Part shown: piece by piece, positions 1-5,541 of the stretch
How the letters are laid out: each line of letters opens with the position of its first letter
How positions within the stretch are numbered: the stretch's first letter is position 1
NCBI GenBank assembly: GCA_025350385.1
Contig: JANXXZ010000401.1
Span: 1 to 10,254, forward strand
Source of the DNA: Bacteroidales bacterium
GTDB lineage: Bacteria; Bacteroidota; Bacteroidia; Bacteroidales; UBA4417
Direction of reading: 5' to 3'
DNA: 10,254 nucleotides
Program-made: the position numbers and the translations under genes
Notes under the pieces: generated by a model
Seen by the model: the letters and a program-made list of their open reading frames with translations, nothing else
What the model was told of the DNA's origin: nothing
Databases searched by the model: none

Positions 1-120
1 CTCTATAACAACACTTTGATGTTCGAACAATTTATGCGCGTGTTTGCTATTAACCCTAACACTGCAAAAAATCAAAAACTTGTCAAAGAACTGTTGGATT
101 ATGGTAAAATCGCCGCTTAA
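1..120 (+). CDS. C-terminal end of an unrecognised protein (5' end outside the window)
   Basis: Frame 1 is open from the window edge to a TAA at 118-120 and gives 39 residues, ending in the segment KLVKELLDYGKIAA. The tail is rich in Lys, Asn and Leu and looks like a soluble, partly helical C-terminus. I do not recognise the family and assign no function. It has ordinary coding character, and the next gene begins about 90 bp downstream with no clear terminator hairpin between them. It could also be a chance open frame, but the absence of stops over 39 codons and the clean end before an AT-rich gap favour a real gene end. Confidence 0.5.
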   Translation, partial: LYNNTLMFEQFMRVFAINPNTAKNQKLVKELLDYGKIAA

Positions 121-208
121 AATTTAACGGAGTATTGTGAATAATACAGATTAAAAAATAAAAGATTTTAAATTTAGAATGCCGCTAAGGTCTCTAATTG
201 CTGAATCA

Positions 209-620
209 ATGAATACTGATAATTTTAAATATAGCGAAATCACTTCTATCATCATAAAATCTTTTTATGAAGTATACAATACGTTGGGGTATGGTTTTCT
301 GGAAAAAGTTTATGAAAATGCTAGGATGCCGGAAATCAGGAAAAACGATCTTGAATGCAACCGCCAGTTTCCGATTGATGTTTATTATCATGACTGCCAG
401 GATGGTCAGTATTTTACGACATATTGGTGGAGGAAAAGGTCATAATAGAACTTAAAGCAGCCGAAGGAATTATCCCGGAACATGAGTGTCAATTGGTTAA
501 TTACCTGAAAGCAACCGAAATTGAAGTTGGATTATTAATGAACTTTGGTAAAACCCCCAATATTAAAGAAGAGTTCTGACTGCCGAATACAAAAATCATA
601 AAAACCCAAGACAACTATAA
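209..620 (+). pseudogene. GxxExxY protein (PD-(D/E)xK nuclease-like), broken by two frameshifts
   Basis: The first segment, from ATG 209, reads MNTDNFKYSEITSIIIKSFY and continues through GYGFLEKVYENA, which is the GxxExxY signature of a small Bacteroidota family (Pfam PDDEXK_3) of unsettled function. Near 416-418 the frame is lost. The homologous sequence continues in the frame that starts at 418 (DILVEEKVIIELKAAEG, then NYLKATEIEVGLLMNFGK), as expected if one base is missing. A second one-base loss in the A-run at 565-567 gives a premature TGA at 577-579, while the frame starting at 567 continues (RRVLTAEYKNHKNPRQ) to TAA 618-620. The IELK segment, which should carry the catalytic Glu and Lys, is separated from the N-terminus, so a working nuclease fold is unlikely. 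An in-frame ATG at 179 is an alternative start. The second shift is less certain than the first because the family's tail is variable; sequencing error cannot be excluded. Confidence 0.85.
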
Positions 621-704
621 TAATCCCAAATAAAAGCCATAACAAATCATAACCATCATAAAAATCCGTGTACCCTTAAAATGATAGAGTAAACCATATC
701 TACT

Positions 705-2384
705 GTGAAATACAAAATACTTCTTATACTAATCATTTTTGCAGTTAAAGCCAGCTTTGCTCAATACATTCCCGAGCATATAAGCAACGAAGCCATTTAT
801 ACATTCCTCGATGAGCTGGCATCTGCAAAACTGATTACAATCAATGCGGCAGTGAAGCCATTTTCGAAAGCATTTATTGCGCAGAAGCTGGTGGAGGCAT
901 CAACCCATAAGGATCAGCTAAGCAAGCGACAGGCAAAGGAACTGGATTTTTATCTCAGGGCTTATCGTCCTGACCTTGAATCGCCCGCTGAATTGGGATG
1001 GCAGGAAAAGTTAAATATTTTTAAAAAACAACCCCACCTGGCCACATCGCTTGATCCCTTTGCGCTGGTGTATAAGGACAGTTTGTTTACTTTCTGCATA
1101 AGGCCGGTTTACGGGATATCAGTGAGCAGGAATGAGAACGGATCAGTAAACCATACCTGGGGAGGACTTGAAGCATACAGCACGATTGCCGGCCATTGGG
1201 GCATCTATGCCAGCCTGCGCGACAATCATGAAGACCAGATCCTTGCCCGTCCGGCTTATTTTACTCAGGAAACGGGAGGCGCCTACAAGGTAAATGAAGG
1301 CGGGCGCAAGGGCGGCGATTTCTCCGAAATGAGAGGTGGCATTACCTATGCCTGGAAATGGGGAGATATAGGATTGGTGAAAGATCATTTTGAATGGGGG
1401 ACGAATTATCATGGCTCAAATATCTTCTCCGGCCGTACCCCTTCATTCGCGCATATCAGGCTCCACCTCCACCCTGCAAAATGGATCGACTTTAACTATG
1501 TACATGGCTGGCTGGTATCGGAGGTGATTGACTCTTCGCGATCGTATTACAACAACGGGCAGTACCGGGCGGTGTTCCGTCAGAAATTCCTGGCCGCGAA
1601 TATGCTTACGATCATACCTTTCAAATACCTGGATATCTCGGCAGGCAACTCAATTGTATATTCTGACCTGGGAGGAGTGCACCCGGCCTACCTTATCCCC
1701 CTGGCATTTTACAAATCAATAGACCATACATTGAATCATAACATCGACAACCAGAATTCACAGATGTTTTTTAACATAAGTTCCCGCCAGGTTAAAAACC
1801 TGCATCTTTATACTTCAGTATATGTGGATGAATTCTCAGTTACCCGGATCAGGAGTAAAACAGCGCATAACTTCATAAGCTGGAAAGGAGGATTCAATCT
1901 CAGTAATGCCGCTGTCAAGGATATAACGTTTACGGCGGAATTTACGCAGACTGCTCCGATCACTTATAAACACCGTGTTCCGGCCATTACATTTGAATCA
2001 AACCAGTATAACCTCGGTCACTATCTTCGCGATAATTCGAGAGAGCTCTATCTGTCTCTTTCCTACAGCCCGCTTCCCCGCCTGCATACCCGGCTGAGTT
2101 ACACAATGGCTGAGCACGGGAATGAGTATGCTTACACCGAAAGGCCTGATATTGCCGATTTGCCGATGCTGACCGATTTCTGCTGGAAGGAAACCCTGGT
2201 CGAATTCACGGCTAATTACGAGTTTGTTAATAACGGCTATTTATTTGCCGGATTCAGGGTGGGAAATGTGCAGGGATCTGATCTGGACGGGCAAGCAGCG
2301 CAGTATTACCTTGACAGGTTTACAGCCCCTTTTTACCAGGGAAAGACTAATACCTTAACCGTTGGATTTAACCTTGGCTTTTAG
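705..2384 (+). CDS. Capsule assembly Wzi-family-like outer-membrane protein
   Basis: This 559-residue protein begins with a typical Sec signal peptide (residues 1-19, positively charged start, hydrophobic core, likely cleavage SFA|Q). After a helical N-terminal region of about 90 residues, the rest alternates aromatic and polar residues in short strands with many Trp, Tyr and Gly (for example WGGLEAYSTIAGHWGIYASL, FEWGTNYHGSNIFSG), and it ends in LTVGFNLGF, with the terminal Phe common in outer-membrane beta-barrels. Length and layout fit the Bacteroidota Wzi-like group (Pfam Caps_assemb_Wzi), whose enterobacterial relative anchors capsule at the cell surface. A role in surface polysaccharide here is inferred, because no capsule genes are visible nearby. 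The start is GTG 705: an in-frame TAA at 690-692 closes the upstream frame, and the signal peptide begins immediately. The 3' end overlaps the convergent exosortase gene by 30 bp. Confidence 0.75.
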   Translation: MKYKILLILIIFAVKASFAQYIPEHISNEAIYTFLDELASAKLITINAAVKPFSKAFIAQKLVEASTHKDQLSKRQAKELDFYLRAYRPDLESPAELGWQEKLNIFKKQPHLATSLDPFALVYKDSLFTFCIRPVYGISVSRNENGSVNHTWGGLEAYSTIAGHWGIYASLRDNHEDQILARPAYFTQETGGAYKVNEGGRKGGDFSEMRGGITYAWKWGDIGLVKDHFEWGTNYHGSNIFSGRTPSFAHIRLHLHPAKWIDFNYVHGWLVSEVIDSSRSYYNNGQYRAVFRQKFLAANMLTIIPFKYLDISAGNSIVYSDLGGVHPAYLIPLAFYKSIDHTLNHNIDNQNSQMFFNISSRQVKNLHLYTSVYVDEFSVTRIRSKTAHNFISWKGGFNLSNAAVKDITFTAEFTQTAPITYKHRVPAITFESNQYNLGHYLRDNSRELYLSLSYSPLPRLHTRLSYTMAEHGNEYAYTERPDIADLPMLTDFCWKETLVEFTANYEFVNNGYLFAGFRVGNVQGSDLDGQAAQYYLDRFTAPFYQGKTNTLTVGFNLGF

Positions 2385-2951
2385 CCTGGGGTGGTTGAAA
2401 TGGTCGTTCCAGATGGCCCAAAGGATAAAGATGACCACGTAAAAAATGACCCTGAAAGGATAATTGTGGGCAAAGTGCCATTGAGAAGGCCAGTTATCCA
2501 TTACTATGCATAGTCCTACAATACGCATCACATTGGTAATATATACGGCTAATATACCAAGCGGGATATACCAGGATTTATGTTTCCATGGTCCAGGGAA
2601 GAGGAGCATGAGAACAGCAAACTGGAGGATCTGCTTCACCCCGGAACAACTGGTATTGATGGTAATAGAGCACTGATTGAAAAAGTAGAAGGTGTTGTTT
2701 AGCAGTTTCACAGGGATAAAAGTATCAACAATCCAGCTGCTGGTGATAAATATAGAATGGGCAAACCAGATTTCCAACCCGGGAGTGATGACCTGGAAAC
2801 CGAAGATCCTGAAATCGTACGAAAGCATCCAAAACCGGTAGAGGTAATGTATAGCCAGTGTTATGATAATGAAAAGTAAGGTATCGAATAGGTGTGCGTA
2901 GCGTTTATCGGAAGCAGTTTTTTTGAATTCAGCGCATAGTTTTCTGATCAT
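2355..2951 (-). CDS. Exosortase/archaeosortase family integral membrane protein
   Basis: The 198-residue product is very hydrophobic, with membrane segments near residues 22-42, 60-80, 108-120, 128-151 and 164-182. It carries the exosortase signature in order: a Cys in SCSGVKQ (Cys102), an Arg in TNVMRIVG (Arg143) and a His in the segment WHFAHNYPFRVIFY (His162). These match the proposed Cys-Arg-His catalytic set of the family. Exosortases are membrane transpeptidase-like enzymes thought to process proteins bearing a C-terminal sorting tail (PEP-CTERM-like) at the inner membrane. The Bacteroidota versions (XrtF and related types) are small stand-alone proteins like this one. No protein in the window has an obvious sorting tail, so the substrate is unknown. 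The start is ATG at 2951, and the stop lies inside the 3' end of the convergent Wzi-like gene. Which Xrt subtype it belongs to cannot be settled by eye. Confidence 0.85.
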   Translation of the reverse strand: MIRKLCAEFKKTASDKRYAHLFDTLLFIIITLAIHYLYRFWMLSYDFRIFGFQVITPGLEIWFAHSIFITSSWIVDTFIPVKLLNNTFYFFNQCSITINTSCSGVKQILQFAVLMLLFPGPWKHKSWYIPLGILAVYITNVMRIVGLCIVMDNWPSQWHFAHNYPFRVIFYVVIFILWAIWNDHFNHPRLKAKVKSNG

Positions 2952-2985
2952 AGACGGCTACTGTTAACAGGTTCGTAAAAATAGC

Positions 2986-3009
2986 AAATACCTCCACATG
3001 GAGGTATTT
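2986..3009. terminator. Perfect 10-bp hairpin with flanking T-runs, upstream of the exosortase gene
   Basis: AAATACCTCC (2986-2995) and GGAGGTATTT (3000-3009) form a perfect stem around the loop ACAT. On the plus strand a TTTTTATTTT run follows, as in an intrinsic terminator; on the minus strand a weaker U-rich tract follows (TATTTGCTATTTTTACG). It sits between divergent genes, so no annotated gene obviously ends here. It may be a leader hairpin of the exosortase transcript or a leftover terminator of a lost gene. Confidence 0.5.
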
Positions 3010-3071
3010 TTATTTTCAGGCTGCCCGATTCAACCAGGTTAGCCTCCCGTTTGTGGTCTAAAAAAGAATAA

Positions 3072-3122
3072 CACATAGGAAATACAAATAGATTAAAACT
3101 ATGTGCCTTACGGTGCTATGTG
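3072..3122. repeat. Short interspersed repeat remnant with CTATGTG copies
   Basis: CTATGTG occurs at 3099-3105 and 3116-3122, and its complement CACATAG at 3072-3078, all in the AT-rich gap between the exosortase and VanZ-like genes. The pattern resembles the low-complexity intergenic repeats scattered in many Bacteroidota genomes. Function unknown. The whole gap 2952-3217 shows nothing else beyond the hairpin at 2986-3009. Confidence 0.35.
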
Positions 3123-3217
3123 ATTTAATTATCCTGGATGAAAGCGCGGGATGTTTTTACTATTGACATATCTTTCACACTTCCTGACTATAAGAATAAA
3201 AAGTAGTAAATTTGCAT

Positions 3218-3628
3218 ATGATATCATTTATTTTTTCATTTAAACTGTGGTTACGCAGGACGCTGAGCCTTATGTACCTGGGCCTTATCGCGGTTCTTTC
3301 CCTGATGCCATCCTATGATTTACCGGACATTGCGGTGCTCAAAGGTGTTGATAAAATAGCTCATTTTTGTATGTATTTCGGGCTTTCCTGCCTTGCTTGC
3401 TGGAGCCTGGATATCAGCCGCAAACGTATGGGTCCATTGTACCTGTTGCTGGCAGGCGTTTTCATGTGGGGTGTACTGATGGAAATACTGCAGCGCACCA
3501 TGCATAATGGCCGGACCTTCGATTTTAAGGACATGCTTGCCAACCTAACGGGCGCTTTTATCGGGTTAATGGTTTACAGGTATATTGATGGGAAGAGAGT
3601 TGAAGGGGGATTAGTGAATAGTGAATAG
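3218..3628 (+). CDS. VanZ-like small integral membrane protein
   Basis: The product from ATG 3218 is 136 residues with four hydrophobic segments (about 16-31, 48-62, 71-90 and 106-121). It shows the VanZ-like pattern: LSLMPS after the first segment, DKIAHFCMYFGL (Asp45, Lys46, His49), GVLMEILQ (Glu89), then GRTFDFKDMLANLTGAFIG (Asp102, Asp105, Asn109). The family is named after the teicoplanin-resistance accessory protein VanZ, but most bacterial members are of unknown function, and resistance is not implied here. A TTG start two codons upstream (3212) is possible, but ATG 3218 is the more usual choice. A TAAATTTG box (3207-3214) matching the Bacteroidota -7 consensus touches the start; if used, it would give an almost leaderless mRNA, and no -33 box was found. 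Stop TAG at 3626-3628. Confidence 0.85.
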   Translation: MISFIFSFKLWLRRTLSLMYLGLIAVLSLMPSYDLPDIAVLKGVDKIAHFCMYFGLSCLACWSLDISRKRMGPLYLLLAGVFMWGVLMEILQRTMHNGRTFDFKDMLANLTGAFIGLMVYRYIDGKRVEGGLVNSE

Positions 3629-3669
3629 TGCCTAACAGAACGCTGATTACGCAGGAAACAAGGATAACC

Positions 3670-3714
3670 GCAGAAAAACATCCTCGTAAATCCGCTTAAT
3701 CAGCTTAATCTGCG
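3670..3714. repeat. Interspersed 45-nt repeat, copy 1
   Basis: The run from GCAGAAAAACATCC to AATCTGCG aligns without gaps to 3816-3860. The longest shared block is AATCCGCTTAATCAGC (16 nt). It contains imperfect internal symmetry (GCTTAAT / ATTAAGC), and a reverse-oriented fragment (CGCTGATTACGCAG) lies just upstream at about 3642-3655. This type of intergenic sequence recurs in Bacteroidota and related genomes; its function is not known to me. Confidence 0.65.
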
Positions 3715-3815
3715 CACTATCTGCGTAACTCCGCAGTAACCTCTGCGCAACTCTGCGGGAACTTTTACGCAATCCTTCGGGAAACAGTATGATAATCCAG
3801 AAAACAATAATAAAC

Positions 3816-3860
3816 GCTGAAAAACATCCGCGTCAATCCGCTTAATCAGCGTCATCTGCG
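3816..3860. repeat. Interspersed 45-nt repeat, copy 2
   Basis: Same orientation and length as the copy at 3670-3714, starting GCTGAAAAACATCC and ending GTCATCTGCG. Differences are scattered single-base substitutions, so the two copies have diverged rather than being a recent duplication. Confidence 0.65.
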
Positions 3861-3933
3861 TGCCATTTCCTGAACTTTGAAATTATAATCAAACAATCCA
3901 ATACCTCAACTCCTGGAACCAACAACAACATAG

Positions 3934-3956
3934 AAAAAGCCACTGCATAGAGTGGC
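3934..3956 (-). terminator. Intrinsic terminator of tRNA-Val(CAC)
   Basis: Read on the minus strand, GCCACT and AGTGGC form a 6-bp GC-rich stem around a short loop and are followed by a run of five T. It lies directly 3' of the tRNA-Val(CAC) gene, in the right orientation to end that transcript. Confidence 0.75.
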
Positions 3957-3964
3957 CGGTCCGG

Positions 3965-4039
3965 TGGGAATTGGCAGGTTCGAACTGCCGACCTCATGCG
4001 TGTGAAGCATGCGCTCTGAACCAACTGAGCTAAACTCCC
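3965..4039 (-). tRNA. tRNA-Val (anticodon CAC)
   Basis: The minus strand folds as a full cloverleaf: acceptor GGGAGTT/AATTCCC (one G-U pair) with discriminator A; D-stem GCTC/GAGC with a 10-nt D-loop containing GTTGG; anticodon stem CATGC/GCATG with loop TTCACAC, giving anticodon CAC (reads GUG, Val); and T-arm GGCAG-TTCGAAC-CTGCC. CCA is not encoded. It lies 3' of the broken tRNA-Val(UAC), on the same strand, forming what was a tandem pair of valine tRNA genes before the element inserted. Confidence 0.95.
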
Positions 4040-4060
4040 GTTTTCGTTACAAATCTAATA

Positions 4061-4093
4061 AAAAAAGCCATAGAACTATTCTGTGGCTTTTTT
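4061..4093 (-). terminator. Terminator of the disrupted tRNA-Val(UAC), symmetric hairpin
   Basis: AAAAAAGCCATAGAA and TTCTGTGGCTTTTTT pair over 15 positions (one wobble) around a 3-nt loop, with T-runs on both strands, so it could work in either direction. It lies between the two tRNA-Val genes, immediately 3' of the broken one, which is where that gene's own terminator would be. Its presence supports the tRNA fragment being the original chromosomal 3' end. Confidence 0.75.
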
Positions 4094-4097
4094 AAAG

Positions 4098-4143
4098 TGG
4101 GAGCACATGGATTCGAACCAAGGACCCTCTGCTTGTAAGGCAT
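4098..4143 (-). pseudogene. 3' half of tRNA-Val (anticodon UAC); attachment-site junction (attL)
   Basis: Read on the minus strand, the sequence has an anticodon loop CTTACAA (anticodon UAC), the 3' anticodon-stem strand GCAGA, a variable loop, a T-arm with TTCGAAT, the 3' acceptor strand TGCTCCC and discriminator A. The anticodon-stem 5' strand keeps only TGC, and upstream of it there is no D-arm or 5' acceptor strand, only element sequence. The T-stem (CTTGG/CCATG) has one T-T mismatch, as a released, unselected copy might show. Tyrosine-integrase elements often enter the 3' half of tRNA genes and restore the gene at the other end, so an intact tRNA-Val(UAC) is expected at the right end, outside the window. 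The sequence AAGGCATAAATTTACCTT (about 4138-4155) at the junction is nearly palindromic, as core integrase sites often are. Confidence 0.8.
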
Positions 4144-4221
4144 AAATTTACCTTTCCTTTGATTGTTTATGTCTATCCTTGCTACTTAACGCACTGATAA
4201 TCAATATTTATTTTTCCTTTA

Positions 4222-4254
4222 TTTGTTTTTGTTATCTCTTATTTACTATCTTTG
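4222..4254 (+). promoter_or_regulatory. Bacteroidota-type promoter of the integrase gene
   Basis: A TTTG (4222-4225) is followed after 21 bp by TATCTTTG (4247-4254), a full match to the Bacteroidota -7 consensus TAnnTTTG with a -33 TTTG at about the expected distance. Transcription should start near 4260, giving a leader of about 40 nt that contains the tandem 12-bp repeat. The promoter also argues against starting the integrase at 4179, because it would then lie inside the gene. Confidence 0.65.
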
Positions 4255-4265
4255 TGTATCGATAT

Positions 4266-4289
4266 GGTCGCATTTTTGGTCGCATTTTT
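4266..4289. repeat. Perfect tandem repeat of GGTCGCATTTTT (two 12-bp units)
   Basis: The units at 4266-4277 and 4278-4289 are identical and adjacent. They lie between the predicted transcription start and the ATG at 4302, so they are placed to act as an operator or mRNA-leader control site for the integrase, or as integrase binding sites. Role inferred only from position. Confidence 0.7.
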
Positions 4290-4301
4290 AATACTTGTAT
4301 T

Positions 4302-5534
4302 ATGATAGAAAACACAGCAACAGTAAGCTTTGTAATAGAAGGAACCAAGGCAAACAAGGATGGTAAATACCCCGTAAAGTTAAACATTTATTATGGCGAA
4401 GGCAAGAAAAAATTTGGTATCAAAGAATCAGTCACTAAAGAGGAGTGGGAAAAACTGTTCGCCTCCAACCTCCGCGATGCCGACCTTAAAGCGCTCAAAG
4501 CGCGCCTGAAGGTAATTGAAACCAAAGCCCAGGATATCATTGATAAAATCCATCCGTTTTCAATAGTGGCTTTTGAACAAGCATTTTTCCAAAAGAGCCC
4601 AAACTCTTCTGAGCAACATATCTCAAAACTCTCTTATTGGTTTGACAGATACATCAAAACCCTGAAAGAGAACGACCAGATTGGCACAGCAATAGCCTAC
4701 AGGACAACCATTAATTCAATCTCCGAGTTCAGGAAAAACCTTACAATCTATGATATTACGCCTGAGTTCCTGACATCCTATGAAAACCATTTAACAAAAG
4801 CAGGAAAATCAGTGACTTCAATCAGTATGTATATGCGTCAGCTCAGAGCCATCATTAACCAGGCAATTGACAACAACATGCTGTCATCTGAAAAATACCC
4901 TTTCAAAAAGTATCAAATCCCAGCTGGCAGGAACATTAAAAAAGCACTTCCATCCGATGATCTTCAAAAGCTTTTGGATTATACCTCCACGGAACCGGCA
5001 AAGCAAAAGGCTATTGATTTCTGGATTTTTTCTTACCTCTGTAATGGGATTAACTTCACCGACATTGCTCACCTCAAGCCAGGTAACATAATGGGCAATT
5101 ACATCTATTTTAATCGTCAAAAAACCATCCGCACTAAAAAGAAAGATTTGCGCCCTATAAAGGTTGGTATGAATCCACGAGCATTTGAAATTATTGAAAG
5201 GCAAAAAAATACAGATCCAAACAACCCATACTTGTTTCCAATACTTGAAGAAGGATTAAATGCAGTCACCATCAAGCACCGTTGTCAGCGATTTATCAAA
5301 TGGGTTAACAAACACATGGAAGAAATCCGGGTTGAGAAAGAAATCAATATGAAAATCGGCACGTATGCTGCCCGTCATTCATTTTCAACTGTCCTCAAAA
5401 GAAAAGGAGTTTCAACTGCATTTATCAAAGAGAGTCTGGGACACAGCTCAGAATTGGTAACCGAAAATTATCTCGATAGCTTTGGAGACGAAGTAAAGCT
5501 GGAATATGCTAACTTGCTCACTCAATTGAAATAG
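4302..5534 (+). CDS. Tyrosine recombinase (site-specific integrase)
   Basis: This 410-residue enzyme (from ATG 4302) should catalyse integration and excision at the tRNA-Val site. Layout: N-terminal arm-binding domain (about 1-90, beta-rich with KYPVKLNIYYGEGKKKFGIK), helical SAM-like core-binding domain (about 105-205), and catalytic domain (about 215-400). Visible catalytic residues are the beta-hairpin Lys in RQKT (about 274), Arg358-His359 in YAARHSFST, His381 in LGHSS and the nucleophile Tyr390 in TENYLDSF. The position that usually holds the first catalytic Arg reads SYLCNGINF, with Asn248 in its place. I believe this variant also occurs in related Bacteroidota integrases. An upstream in-frame start at 4179 would add 41 hydrophobic residues across the promoter and was not chosen. 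The gene lies next to the attachment site and is followed 7 bp later by the 349-residue protein gene, probably cotranscribed. Confidence 0.95.
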   Translation: MIENTATVSFVIEGTKANKDGKYPVKLNIYYGEGKKKFGIKESVTKEEWEKLFASNLRDADLKALKARLKVIETKAQDIIDKIHPFSIVAFEQAFFQKSPNSSEQHISKLSYWFDRYIKTLKENDQIGTAIAYRTTINSISEFRKNLTIYDITPEFLTSYENHLTKAGKSVTSISMYMRQLRAIINQAIDNNMLSSEKYPFKKYQIPAGRNIKKALPSDDLQKLLDYTSTEPAKQKAIDFWIFSYLCNGINFTDIAHLKPGNIMGNYIYFNRQKTIRTKKKDLRPIKVGMNPRAFEIIERQKNTDPNNPYLFPILEEGLNAVTIKHRCQRFIKWVNKHMEEIRVEKEINMKIGTYAARHSFSTVLKRKGVSTAFIKESLGHSSELVTENYLDSFGDEVKLEYANLLTQLK

Positions 5535-5541
5535 GTTTTAT

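Larger units (their letters stand above)
3629..3933. other. Non-coding gap made mostly of repeat-like sequence
   Basis: No convincing gene is seen in this stretch. It is dominated by phrases such as CGCTGATTACGCAG, AATCCGCTTAATCAGC and TCTGCGTAACTCCGC, which recur in direct and inverted form. The clearest two copies are annotated separately. No intrinsic terminator for the VanZ-like gene is evident. Confidence 0.6.

Noticed and set aside
3190..3214. Promoter of the VanZ-like gene at TAAATTTG
   Set aside because: The box nearly touches the start codon and has no -33 partner; kept only as a remark.
3218..3628. Glycopeptide-resistance function for the VanZ-like gene
   Set aside because: Most VanZ-like proteins are unrelated to resistance, and no other van genes are present.
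3842..4024. Minus-strand 60-residue reading frame
   Set aside because: It runs through the tRNA-Val(CAC) gene, its terminator and the interspersed repeat, so it is not a plausible gene.
4098..4143. Complete or intron-containing tRNA gene
   Set aside because: No D-arm or 5' acceptor strand is found upstream on the minus strand through at least 4200.
4179..4301. 41-residue N-terminal extension of the integrase from an upstream start
   Set aside because: It is hydrophobic, unlike integrase N-termini, and covers the promoter and tandem repeat; ATG 4302 begins the normal arm-binding domain.
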